Part shown: piece by piece, positions 34,102 through 41,913 of the stretch | How positions within the stretch are numbered: the stretch's first letter is position 1 | Layout of the letters: the number at the start of each line of letters is the position of its first letter | Assembly (NCBI GenBank): GCA_946406195.1 | Contig: CAMJJT010000002.1 | Coordinates: 62,001 to 126,000, forward strand | Length of the DNA stretch: 64,000 nucleotides | Reading direction: 5' to 3' | Origin: an uncultured Bacteroidales bacterium | Lineage (GTDB): Bacteria > Bacteroidota > Bacteroidia > Bacteroidales > Paludibacteraceae | The notes under the pieces: generated by a model | What the model saw: only the letters and a program-made list of their open reading frames with translations | Database searches by the model: none | Told to the model about the DNA's origin: nothing | Position numbers and translations under genes: made by a program

Positions 34102-35601
34102 TTAGTTTATTTTTTGTCCCTGCATAGTATAAACTCTACCGTTTTTACGGATCAAAATGCGACCATCTTGCAGGATTTTATCTACCTGCGAGGCGGTTTT
34201 TGATGGATTGAGTGCCGTCGTGGGTTCGGTAATCTCGATAGTGGCATTGAGCTTATTCATACCGGTTGATTCGTCCCATGTACCTACATTGGCGAAGCGT
34301 ACGGCATAGCGAGGGTCCGCCGCAATACTGGGCGAAGCGTCCGGCAGATGGAGGTACAGCTGATACGTACCGGCAGGTATCTCTGCGGGAATGGAGAGCG
34401 TTTCATCTATCGTGGTGACTACCCCATTCGGTGCCCATCGTCTCGGGTCGGATTGCAAAGGAAGGAAATAGGTCTTATTGCCATTCTTGAGGACGATATA
34501 CGCTTTACGCTCATTGTAGAGCGGCGCGTAGCCGGCATTCTTGATCTTGAGCTCCACGCGCGCCTCGCCTCCGGCAGTAGCAGCGAGAGGGAGAGAAGCG
34601 GTTTTCATTTGGAAGCGATAGCCCATTAGGCGATCAAGCGTGTTATAGATGCCGGAGGAACGCCAGCGGTCGGTGACGTCCCAGGAATAACTATATCCGC
34701 AGAAAGACCAGTGGTATCGGCTCATCTCGCTTTCCGCCTGCGTATAAACCTGCTTCGCCAAAGAGCCCTCCACATTCGTCTCGCCGCCATTCGGCACAAA
34801 CAAAGTCTCATCGGCTATGTACTGACGAAGGACAGGGTCATCAGAAGGTCCGTCGCCGTCCCGTCCGTAAGTTCCGTCATTGCCCCAATCCGCCAAAAAA
34901 GCATCGTTATGATGCCCGATGCGCGCACGCGTTGAGCCCGAGAAGGCTTCCTCTGAGGTAAGCGCATTCTCATCGCCTAAATAGACTGTTTTGATAATCG
35001 GATAGCGAACCAGCAGGAAACGGTTGGACGGACAGGCATCTATCATCGCCTCCAATACCTGACGACGGTTGGCGTTCAGTTTCTGCGTTTCATTCCCAAA
35101 ATTTGAACTATAGTACCACTCGCCCCACTTACCTACAAATCCGGTCTCCATCACATAGATCACATCAGAATTAGCAGCCAAATGCGGTTTTAACTGCTCA
35201 ATATGACGCTTCACCCATATTAATTCCGCATCGTTTTTGGAATTCCAATCATAGGCAAAACGCAGTACGCACTTGAAACCATGATCACGCAAAATCTGCA
35301 TGTCCTCATCAAAGCCCTGCAGGATCTTAGCGGAGAGGTCTTTGGTTCTGTAATTGCCTAAATAATAGATCAGTACGGTCAGTGTCTGCTTGCCTTCAAA
35401 CTCCTCAAAATACCAATCCTCTTCGGGTTTAACAACATGATTTTTGGAGTCAGAGAGCATGGTCTCACCTCCTAACTCATCGGTAAAACCTCTCTCAGGA
35501 TTGGGAAAGATCGTCTCGTCATCCGCCGTATAGGTAATGACGTTGGCACTCGCTGAAAGCACCATCCAGCAGAGCGCGAGTAAGAGGGTGAAGCGTTTCA
35601 T
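34102..35601 (-). CDS. Secreted DUF4832/DUF4874-type protein
   Basis: A 499-residue exported protein with signal peptide MKRFTLLLALCWMVLSASA. The opening YTADDETIFPNPERGFTDE is the hallmark of DUF4874/DUF4832 proteins. A TIM-barrel-like region follows (CVLRFAYDW, VIYVMETGFVGKWGEWYYSS), then a beta-sandwich. It ends in LQDGRILIRKNGRVYTMQG, a tail resembling the one on the GLUG-type protein. It starts 15 nt after the SDR gene, making it last in the reductase operon. Glycoside hydrolase-like activity has been suggested for such folds but is not shown here. Confidence 0.82.
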   Translation of the reverse strand: MKRFTLLLALCWMVLSASANVITYTADDETIFPNPERGFTDELGGETMLSDSKNHVVKPEEDWYFEEFEGKQTLTVLIYYLGNYRTKDLSAKILQGFDEDMQILRDHGFKCVLRFAYDWNSKNDAELIWVKRHIEQLKPHLAANSDVIYVMETGFVGKWGEWYYSSNFGNETQKLNANRRQVLEAMIDACPSNRFLLVRYPIIKTVYLGDENALTSEEAFSGSTRARIGHHNDAFLADWGNDGTYGRDGDGPSDDPVLRQYIADETLFVPNGGETNVEGSLAKQVYTQAESEMSRYHWSFCGYSYSWDVTDRWRSSGIYNTLDRLMGYRFQMKTASLPLAATAGGEARVELKIKNAGYAPLYNERKAYIVLKNGNKTYFLPLQSDPRRWAPNGVVTTIDETLSIPAEIPAGTYQLYLHLPDASPSIAADPRYAVRFANVGTWDESTGMNKLNATIEITEPTTALNPSKTASQVDKILQDGRILIRKNGRVYTMQGQKIN

Positions 35602-35616
35602 CGGTAACAGTACGAT

Positions 35617-36396
35617 TTACTTCATATACTTAGCCAGTTTCTTTTGCGCCAAGAAGAGGATCCAATCCGGCGTATGTTTGAGGAAAGGCGTAGAGAGCCA
35701 GTTGATAACACCCGGGGTGTCCGCCTGCTTGCCTTTGAAGAGTTTCTTCAGCGCCCGTTTGACGAGTTTCTCCGGCGGAATACTAACCGTCAGAGCTACC
35801 GCCAGTTTGCGCAAACGCGGCGCCAAACCGAACAGACCCGTATCTACCGCGCCCGGTGCCATGACCGTGATATGCACGTTGTAGGGCTTGAGTTCGTACC
35901 AAAGGGACTTGGAGAAATTATAGATGAAGGATTTGGTGGCGTTATAGGTCTGAATACCGGGCATTGCCATCCAAGCGGACATACTACTCATATTTAATAT
36001 ATACCCGCGCCTACGCGTGCACATGTCCGCGGCAAAGAGACGGGTCATTTTAGCGACCGTCACCACATGCAGCTGAATCATCAAATCGATGCGTTTGATG
36101 TCGGTTTGGCAGTATTCGTTGAAGAAGAAGACACCTGCATTATTGATCAGCACGTCCACTTCGTAGCCGTTTTCCTGACACCAAGCGTACAGTTTCTCCG
36201 CGGCGTCGTGTTCGCTGAGATCCGCGAAATGAGGGACGGTCTTCACTTGGTATTTCTCGGCGAGATCTGTTGCTACCTCGTCGAGCTCCTTGCGCTGATT
36301 GCTGACGAGCAGCAGATCGCATTGATAATCGCGCGCCAATTGGGTGGCGTACTGCAAGCCTATTCCGCTACTTGCTCCTGTTACTAATGCTAACAT
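35617..36396 (-). CDS. Short-chain dehydrogenase/reductase
   Basis: A 259-residue NAD(P)-dependent SDR. The cofactor motif is ALVTGASSGIGLQYA, then NNAGVFFF, the catalytic Ser region MSSMSAW and YNATKSF (YxxxK). The C-terminus has a membrane-associated look (PDWILFLAQKKLAKYMK). I start at MLALVTG (36396); the longer frame adds residues coded by a heptamer array. In operon with an OYE and a steroid-reductase-like protein, a 3-hydroxysteroid dehydrogenase role is plausible, but sequence alone does not fix the substrate. Confidence 0.88.
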   Translation of the reverse strand: MLALVTGASSGIGLQYATQLARDYQCDLLLVSNQRKELDEVATDLAEKYQVKTVPHFADLSEHDAAEKLYAWCQENGYEVDVLINNAGVFFFNEYCQTDIKRIDLMIQLHVVTVAKMTRLFAADMCTRRRGYILNMSSMSAWMAMPGIQTYNATKSFIYNFSKSLWYELKPYNVHITVMAPGAVDTGLFGLAPRLRKLAVALTVSIPPEKLVKRALKKLFKGKQADTPGVINWLSTPFLKHTPDWILFLAQKKLAKYMK

Positions 36397-36400
36397 GGCT

Positions 36401-36425
36401 GTTGGTCGATGGTCGTTAGTCGTTG
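36401..36425. repeat. Heptamer array at the SDR/OYE junction
   Basis: Units GGTCGAT, GGTCGTT and AGTCGTT lie between the SDR start and the OYE stop and overlap the OYE stop region. Confidence 0.8.
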
Positions 36426-37729
36426 GAGTGTTGGGCATTTACAGATTTCCTTGCTGCTTCTTCAAGCGTTGCAATTTCGCGTTGGATACGCGGCGCAATC
36501 TTCTCGCCGTCACGCTCTACGCAATTATGACATTTCATATCAAGCGTGTACATACGTCCGACGCAGTAGTTCGATCGTCCGCAACCGGCATGATAATGTG
36601 GGTTCTCCTGCACATGTTTGACGAAATCGGGATCTTTGATGAGCACATGCGCGATCTGGAAGAGTTCGAAGCCTTCGTCTATGATCTGCTGGCAGTTATC
36701 ACCGCTCTGCACACCACCTACGTAGATAAGGACAGGTCGTTGGTCGTTGGTCTTTTGTCCTTGGATTTCCTCTTCTAATGCTTTTTGGAAAAGCTTTGCT
36801 TTGTCCATGAAATAGAGCTCTTTGAAGGGCACGGTAGGCAACATGATCTGGTGTACACCGGGGAGGTTAAGCGCTGCTTTGAGCCACCAGAAGGATTTCA
36901 TATTCATGTAATGCGCGAGCGTCTTATAGGGCATAGCGCCGCCGAGGATAGTCATCGGACTGCGGCTGACCGTACCGCCCGAAAGAACGATACCGTGTAC
37001 CTTATGCTTGGCTATCTCTTTCGCCACTTTGATACCCTCTTCGATGGACACGCCATGCCAGCAGTCGTCCCACATGTTCGTTTTAACGACTACCGCCATA
37101 TCATCTTTAGCGTGCGCCATCACCTCGTCCAGCACTTCGTTCATGAAGCGGACACGGTTCTCAAACGAGCCTCCGTACTCATCGCGGCGATGGTTAGTAC
37201 GCGGAGCGATGAACTGCGAGAGCAGATATGCGTGACCTGCATGGATCTCCACGCAGTCAAAACCGCACTCACGCGCCCAATCGACTGCCTCGCCGAATTT
37301 CTTGACGAGCTGCTTGATCTCCGCCACTTTGAGAGCGCGGTGGATAGTAGGGCTATAGAGGTTGAACCATGTATCTGCGCTGACGGGAATACAATGGCAG
37401 GTATAGATATGCGTCATGTTTCCGCAGTGCCCGAGTTGGATGCTGGCTTTAGCGCCTTCGGCATGGATAGCGTCGGTCATCTTTTTCATATCGGGGATAA
37501 TCTCCGGACGGACATAGAGTTGGCCGTCAAAAGAGACGCCGCTCAGATCCACGGCGCAGTAAGCCACTGTTGTCATTCCTACTCCACCACGCGCTACGCT
37601 GACGTGATAATCTTGTAATTGCTGAGTAGGCGCATTTTTGCGCGCCATATTCTCAAAAGCAGCGCTACGGACAATACGATTCCGTAGCGTTATAGGACCC
37701 AATTGGAAGGGTGTGAACAACTTGTTCAT
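36416..37729 (-). CDS. Old-yellow-enzyme family flavin oxidoreductase
   Basis: A 437-residue FMN enzyme of the NADH:flavin oxidoreductase family. Opening FTPFQLGPITLRNRIVRSA, substrate His/His motif in DCVEIHAGHAYLLSQFIAPR and RTNHRRDEYGGSFENR are classic. A Cys cluster near the end (CGRSNYCVG, then CHNC) may bind a 4Fe-4S centre as in BaiCD-like and 2,4-dienoyl reductases, though the NAD-binding C-terminal domain of those is missing. A heptamer-coded KTNDQRPV insert lies near residue 330. In this operon it could be a 5-beta-reductase for 3-oxo-delta4 steroids. Confidence 0.88.
   Translation of the reverse strand: MNKLFTPFQLGPITLRNRIVRSAAFENMARKNAPTQQLQDYHVSVARGGVGMTTVAYCAVDLSGVSFDGQLYVRPEIIPDMKKMTDAIHAEGAKASIQLGHCGNMTHIYTCHCIPVSADTWFNLYSPTIHRALKVAEIKQLVKKFGEAVDWARECGFDCVEIHAGHAYLLSQFIAPRTNHRRDEYGGSFENRVRFMNEVLDEVMAHAKDDMAVVVKTNMWDDCWHGVSIEEGIKVAKEIAKHKVHGIVLSGGTVSRSPMTILGGAMPYKTLAHYMNMKSFWWLKAALNLPGVHQIMLPTVPFKELYFMDKAKLFQKALEEEIQGQKTNDQRPVLIYVGGVQSGDNCQQIIDEGFELFQIAHVLIKDPDFVKHVQENPHYHAGCGRSNYCVGRMYTLDMKCHNCVERDGEKIAPRIQREIATLEEAARKSVNAQHSND
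36735..36765 (-). repeat. Heptamer array inside the OYE gene
   Basis: GGTCGTT twice plus degenerate units (GGTCTTT, TGTCCTT) on the + strand; the coding strand reads KTNDQRPV. Same family as 4385-4412. Confidence 0.8.
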
Positions 37730-37750
37730 TTATGATTTCAAATTTATGTT

Positions 37751-38566
37751 TTAGTAAATAAACGGAATGATTCGTTTCAGTTTTTTGCGGTCGAACTCGT
37801 TAGGGAACTCCTCCTCGTACTTATGATAAATCGAGTTGGCACGAGGTACGAGGTTGCAGCAACTGAACCAGAAGAACAGCAATCCCGCAAACGACCATGT
37901 GAGTATTGCAAAACCGAGCCATTCGGTGATTTCGCCAAGATAATTCGCACTCGTCACATATCGATACATGCCCTTTTTCGGCAGGTAATGATTCGTGTCT
38001 CCGGGTTGACGGAGATGACGGATCACGTAATCGGAATGCATATTGATGATCCATCCCGTGATAAAAATCAAAGTACCAATGATGAAACGCGGATCGGTGA
38101 GCCAAGCCGAGGTGTACAACTGCGAGTAATACGGGTCCGTCGGCGCTATATGGAACAGGAAATAACCCTGTATATATCCGTTAATCAGGTTCCATGCCAC
38201 AGACATGATCATGATAGCAAACGGCATCTTGCTCTTTCCTTTGAGGAGGAAGGGGAAGATGAAAGACCGCTGGAAATAATGGAACTCAAAAATCAGGAAG
38301 AATAGCCAATACGGCGCATTCTTTACCGCTTCCGACACCACCGGATCGGGACTGCCCATCGCCTTGAAATACTCATACCATACCACAAAAAAGACCGGGC
38401 ACTCCATGAGCAACCATCCCGCCTTGTTATTCATCGACGGACCCCATTTCTCGGAACGCATCTTGCCGTAACCGGCGTCCACAAAATAAAGAGATACAAA
38501 GACGACCAAGCCGATCAGAAACATGATAAACAGCAAATCGCCGAAAGAGGTATTTAAATAGTCCAT
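37751..38566 (-). CDS. Steroid 5-alpha-reductase-like membrane protein (DUF1295/SRD5A family)
   Basis: A 271-residue polytopic membrane protein with about six segments. The C-terminal half matches the 3-oxo-5-alpha-steroid 4-dehydrogenase family: HSDYVIRHLRQPGDTNHYLP, then GMYRYVTSANYLGEITEWLGF, and a final YHKYEEEFPNEFDRKK-type tail. The conserved Asn, Glu and Tyr/His positions of NADPH binding appear kept. It is first in an operon with an OYE and an SDR. Reduction of a 3-oxo-delta4 steroid such as a bile-acid intermediate fits; reduction of another enone lipid is possible. Confidence 0.85.
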   Translation of the reverse strand: MDYLNTSFGDLLFIMFLIGLVVFVSLYFVDAGYGKMRSEKWGPSMNNKAGWLLMECPVFFVVWYEYFKAMGSPDPVVSEAVKNAPYWLFFLIFEFHYFQRSFIFPFLLKGKSKMPFAIMIMSVAWNLINGYIQGYFLFHIAPTDPYYSQLYTSAWLTDPRFIIGTLIFITGWIINMHSDYVIRHLRQPGDTNHYLPKKGMYRYVTSANYLGEITEWLGFAILTWSFAGLLFFWFSCCNLVPRANSIYHKYEEEFPNEFDRKKLKRIIPFIY

Positions 38567-38600
38567 ATTGATTGTTTGATTGTTTGTTGAAAATTTCGCA

Positions 38601-38631
38601 CAAAGTTACGAATTTACATTCGTATATACAA
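38601..38631 (-). promoter_or_regulatory. Promoter of the reductase operon
   Basis: On the minus strand, TTG at 38631-38629 and TAACTTTG at 38608-38601, spacer 20. It begins 8 nt after the EamA gene stop and gives a leader of about 30 nt. Confidence 0.8.
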
Positions 38632-38638
38632 ATAAATC

Positions 38639-39586
38639 TTAATAATCGGCAATTTTTTCTTGCTTTTGGCACACAAATAAGCCTAAAATAATCAAAACCA
38701 TGCCGATCCACTTGGCAACAGGCATCTGTTCTCCGAAAAAGAGCAGCATCCATAATGCCGTAAAAGCAGGGCGGATATTATTGAAAGCGTTCGCCTGCGT
38801 AACCCCTACTTTGCGCAAAGCATAGCAGAAGAGAATGAAGGCGATGACGCTGGCAAATATAGTCAAGTACGCCACACACCCTAACGCAGTCATTAACTGC
38901 GTATTGTAAATTGTAAATTGTAAATTGTAAATTGGCGATGGTCCCTCTTGCACCATCCACAAGGGATAGAAGAACAGCAGACTCACCGATTGGGCATAGA
39001 AAATGATGGAGAGCGGGTTGTATCTCTCCGGTATCTTACGCATGATGATCGTGTCCATGATTGCCGCAGAGACCGCCGCAAAAGCCAGCAAAACGCCCCA
39101 ATAACTGCCAATCGCAAAATCACTGCTACCCACAAGAATCAGCAGCAACATACCTATCGTGGAGATGATGATTCCTATAATGTTGTTGCGTGTGACCCGT
39201 TCGCGTAAAAGCACAGCGGCGAACAGCGGCGCCAAGAGCGGCGAGGTGGACAGCAGTGCTTCGGCGATCGTGGGACTATTGAGGGCGCGGAAAGAGAATA
39301 CCTCCAAGAGATAATAGAGGAACGGCTGACAGAAACCTGCGGCAACGAAGAGCGGCAGGTCGCGCCAACTCACACGCTGCAAGGCAAACAGCTCGCTCTT
39401 GCGACAGATCAGACCGATGATGAGCATGAGCAGTACTGCCGGTGTAAAACGCATCACGATCAGCGTCAGAGGCGGCAGAACGGTCAGCGCTTGTTTGATA
39501 GCGATGCCACTGACGGACCAAAAAACCATCGACACCACCAACGCCGTCACCGCGATATATTGTGTATTCTTCTTTTCCAAACTCAA
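38639..39586 (-). CDS. EamA/DMT-family transporter
   Basis: A 315-residue protein with ten membrane segments in two EamA halves (VSMVFWSVSGIAIKQALTV ... ; GSYWGVLLAFAAVSAAIMDTI ...), the layout of drug/metabolite exporters. The cytoplasmic or linker region around residues 219-228 is coded by four TTGTAAA heptamers and reads IYNLQFTIYN. No ATG precedes the first helix, so a TTG start at 39586 is used. The start lies ~29 nt from a -7 box within the large inverted repeat. Substrate unknown. Confidence 0.88.
   Translation of the reverse strand: MSLEKKNTQYIAVTALVVSMVFWSVSGIAIKQALTVLPPLTLIVMRFTPAVLLMLIIGLICRKSELFALQRVSWRDLPLFVAAGFCQPFLYYLLEVFSFRALNSPTIAEALLSTSPLLAPLFAAVLLRERVTRNNIIGIIISTIGMLLLILVGSSDFAIGSYWGVLLAFAAVSAAIMDTIIMRKIPERYNPLSIIFYAQSVSLLFFYPLWMVQEGPSPIYNLQFTIYNTQLMTALGCVAYLTIFASVIAFILFCYALRKVGVTQANAFNNIRPAFTALWMLLFFGEQMPVAKWIGMVLIILGLFVCQKQEKIADY
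38904..38931 (-). repeat. Heptamer array TTGTAAA inside the EamA gene
   Basis: TTGTAAA is repeated four times exactly on the + strand, 28 nt, wholly inside the coding region. Confidence 0.95.
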
Positions 39587-39608
39587 AATTGGCTATTTAT
39601 AAACAAAA

Positions 39609-39742
39609 CGGCTGCAAAGGTACTACAAATTTTGCATATATGCAAGCACTCGGAGATTTTTTTTGAGAAAAGAAGCGATTTATCGCGTCTTAAAAAAATC
39701 TCCGCCCTTGCCATATATCCCGCAAAATGCGACTGTACGTTC
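39609..39742. repeat. Left arm of ~130-bp promoter-bearing inverted repeat
   Basis: Reverse complement of 40141-40271 with only a few mismatches. It includes the outward promoter for EamA, the palindrome TTGCATATATGCAA, GAAGCGATTTATCGCGTCTT and GCCCTTGCCATATATCCCGC. Confidence 0.9.
39615..39645 (-). promoter_or_regulatory. EamA promoter (within repeat arm)
   Basis: On the minus strand, TTG at 39645-39643 and TACCTTTG at 39622-39615, spacer 20. Confidence 0.85.
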
Positions 39743-40140
39743 GGAGGGAACCCACCCTAAAATATTTAAAATATTTTGGGAAGGGGCGTGCCGAAGTACT
39801 ACAAATTCGACGGAACCTTCGAATGGGTCCCCATTCCAATAAGCTTGTATAAAAAATAGGGAGGAGACAAAATAGGAAATGAAGAAAATTTATATAAGCT
39901 AAAATGGTGAGGGACACGGTATCACGTGCTAACGTGATTAGGTAATTACGAAGGTGTCAGATAGTATCCGACGGCAATGACGTAATGGACGAAGGGTTGA
40001 GCAGCGAATGGGAAAAACGGCATACCATGCCGAACAATGGACAAAAGAAGAAGGTCACTGAGTGCTTGCATATATGCAAAATTTTTTGTACCTTCGGCAC
40101 GCCCTTATTTGTCAAAAGACAAACAAGGAATCCTCAGAAC
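39743..40140. other. Non-coding spacer between the inverted arms
   Basis: No gene of any length is supported. It holds a second, nested inverted pair: GGGCGTGCCGAAGTAC near 39783 and its reverse complement with small changes near 40105-40087, the latter next to another TTGCATATATGCAA. This looks like a decayed third copy of the promoter element. An octamer array of the ACGTGATT type lies at 39933-39952. Confidence 0.6.
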
Positions 40141-40271
40141 GTACGTTCGCATTTTGCGGGATATATGGCAAGGGCGGAGATTTTTTTAAGACGCGATAAA
40201 TCGCTTCTTTTCTCAAAAAAAATCCTCGAACGCTTGCATATATGCAAAATTTGTAGTACCTTTGCAGCCGC
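40141..40271. repeat. Right arm of ~130-bp promoter-bearing inverted repeat
   Basis: Inverted partner of 39609-39742. It carries the promoter of the 2-hydroxyacid dehydrogenase gene and ends about 12 nt before its ATG. Confidence 0.9.
40234..40264 (+). promoter_or_regulatory. Promoter of the D-2-hydroxyacid dehydrogenase gene
   Basis: TTG at 40234-40236 and TACCTTTG at 40257-40264, spacer 20. The -7 is followed at once by an inverted copy, GCAAAGGT, leaving about 19 nt to the start codon. Confidence 0.85.
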
Positions 40272-40283
40272 AAAGGTGAAAAA

Positions 40284-41306
40284 ATGAAGATCGCTTTTAC
40301 TACAGAATTGCCCAGAGAGGGCTTTAAGAGGCTGATAAACCACGCTCTCCCACTCTTCCAAAGAGAGAGAGCCGGTTCGGATGCAGACGACGGCAAAATA
40401 CAACTCCTGATGCCCGGAGCAGAGGGATGGAAAGAAGCAGAAGTGCTGGTGAGTACGTTCGATGTGAAAGTGCCGCGGGAGACGATTGAAGCGATGCTGA
40501 GACTGCGGTTGATTGCCAATTTCGGCGCAGGGTACAACAACATCGACTTAGAGGCATGCAAAGAGCGTAGGATCCGCGTGACGAACACCCCTCAGCCGGT
40601 GGTGGAGCCGACCGCTGAGTTGGCTTTTGCGCTGATGATTGATATAGCACGGCGAGTGAGTGAGTTCGACCGTGCGATGCGGTCACAGCTATCCGCAGAG
40701 AGCCGTCAGACATCGGATTTTCAAGGATTCGGCGTGATGAAGAACCTGAGTCATTCGCTGTACGGCAAGACCTTAGGTATCCTTGGCATGGGGCGTATCG
40801 GGCAAGCCTTGGCGCGGCGTGCGCAAGCCTCCGGAATGAGGATTATCTATCATAACAGGCACGAATTAACGAGTGAACGATTGAACGAGTTAAGGAGTGA
40901 AGGAATGCAAGCAGAGTATGTGGATTTTCAGACTTTGCTGCAAGAGAGCGATTATCTCAGTCTGAACCTACCCTACACGCCGGAGGTGCATCATATCATC
41001 GGCAAGCCGGAGTTAGGTATGATGAAGCGCAGCGCTTACCTTATAAATACTGCGCGCGGTGCGCACGTGCACGAGGCGGCGTTGGTGGAGGCACTCAAGA
41101 ACGGGATCATCTCCGGCGCAGCACTCGATGTGTATGAGTTCGAGCCGGAGGTATCGGTGGAACTAATGCAACTACCTAACGTGGTACTCTCGCCGCATAC
41201 CGGCACAGGCACTTGGGAAGGACGTATCGCCATGTGTGAGAACGTCGCGGACAATATCATTGCTTTTGCCGAAAAAAGGGAGGAAGATATGGATATTGTG
41301 ATTTGA
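40284..41306 (+). CDS. D-2-hydroxyacid dehydrogenase (NAD-dependent)
   Basis: A 340-residue oxidoreductase of the D-isomer 2-hydroxyacid dehydrogenase family (relatives: glycerate, lactate and 3-phosphoglycerate dehydrogenases). The catalytic-domain start is MKIAFTTELP; NAD binding is at LGILGMGRIGQALARRA. The conserved Arg lies in NTARGAHVHEAAL, the Glu in the YEFEPEV region and the His in LSPHTGTGTWEGR. Just after the nucleotide-binding strand, residues ~193-208 (HELTSERLNELRSEG) are coded by an octamer array. There is no ACT domain, so it is not a full SerA. Confidence 0.88.
   Translation: MKIAFTTELPREGFKRLINHALPLFQRERAGSDADDGKIQLLMPGAEGWKEAEVLVSTFDVKVPRETIEAMLRLRLIANFGAGYNNIDLEACKERRIRVTNTPQPVVEPTAELAFALMIDIARRVSEFDRAMRSQLSAESRQTSDFQGFGVMKNLSHSLYGKTLGILGMGRIGQALARRAQASGMRIIYHNRHELTSERLNELRSEGMQAEYVDFQTLLQESDYLSLNLPYTPEVHHIIGKPELGMMKRSAYLINTARGAHVHEAALVEALKNGIISGAALDVYEFEPEVSVELMQLPNVVLSPHTGTGTWEGRIAMCENVADNIIAFAEKREEDMDIVI
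40861..40908 (+). repeat. Octamer array ACGAGTGA inside the dehydrogenase gene
   Basis: Six 8-nt units (ACGAATTA, ACGAGTGA, ACGATTGA, ACGAGTTA, AGGAGTGA, AGGAATGC), 48 nt, keeping the frame. Confidence 0.85.
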
Positions 41307-41313
41307 GGATTTT

Positions 41314-41345
41314 CGTAATGACGTGATTACGTGATTACGTAATAA
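41314..41345. repeat. Octamer array CGTGATTA
   Basis: CGTAATGA, CGTGATTA twice and CGTAATAA lie between the dehydrogenase stop and the next lipoprotein gene. Confidence 0.8.
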
Positions 41346-41376
41346 AATAAAATAACACTAAAAAAACAATACAATT

Positions 41377-41913
41377 ATGAAAAAAATCATTCTTTTTGCA
41401 GCCGCTGTCATGATGGCAGGTTGCGGATTCATGCAAAACAGCACATCGAGTAACCAGAACGCGACCACCAGCGCTCAGCAGCCGGCAGCTACAACCGTTC
41501 AGACGGGCACTAACGCTGCGATGGGAGCCGGTCAGGGCGCAGGTAACGCGATGTTAGCACTCTACAACCAGTACAAAGCAGACGGCAAGTACGATTACAA
41601 GAACTTGCAGAACATCATGAACACCATGACGTTGGTATCCAACTGCGAGGGATTGAAAGAAAACTACAAAGACAAGACCTATCTGACTGAGTTCGGCAAA
41701 GGTATGATCGCTTCGTCTCTGGGTCTGGTGACGCAGAACAACGTGAACACCGTGACCAATAATCTGGTGAACATGATCCAAAACACCGAGACCGTTAAGA
41801 ACGTCAGCTCGCAAGCAAAGAGCACCGCTGATCAGGCTGCTCAGTATGCCAACACCGCGGCTCAATACGCAGGCTCTATCAGCAACCTTCTCAGTCTTTT
41901 CGGAGGTAAATAA
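41377..41913 (+). CDS. Lipoprotein of unknown function
   Basis: A 178-residue lipoprotein with signal [16 protein letters not shown] (cysteine 16) and a Ser/Thr/Gln/Asn-rich tether. The helical body ([56 protein letters not shown]) ends in an Ala/Gln-rich helix. I know similar small helical lipoproteins from Bacteroidetes without a function. Its stop overlaps the pepT start as TAATG, which couples the two genes. Confidence 0.75.
   Translation: MKKIILFAAAVMMAGCGFMQNSTSSNQNATTSAQQPAATTVQTGTNAAMGAGQGAGNAMLALYNQYKADGKYDYKNLQNIMNTMTLVSNCEGLKENYKDKTYLTEFGKGMIASSLGLVTQNNVNTVTNNLVNMIQNTETVKNVSSQAKSTADQAAQYANTAAQYAGSISNLLSLFGGK

Noticed and set aside
39609..40271. Possible insertion sequence
   Set aside because: There is no transposase gene between or beside the arms, and I see no target duplication; a non-autonomous element remains possible and is reported as a finding.
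39491..40403. Small frames reading VLQILHICK in the 39.6-40.3 kb region and at 11.3 kb
   Set aside because: They are translations of the promoter-bearing repeat, occur on both strands and have no independent coding support.
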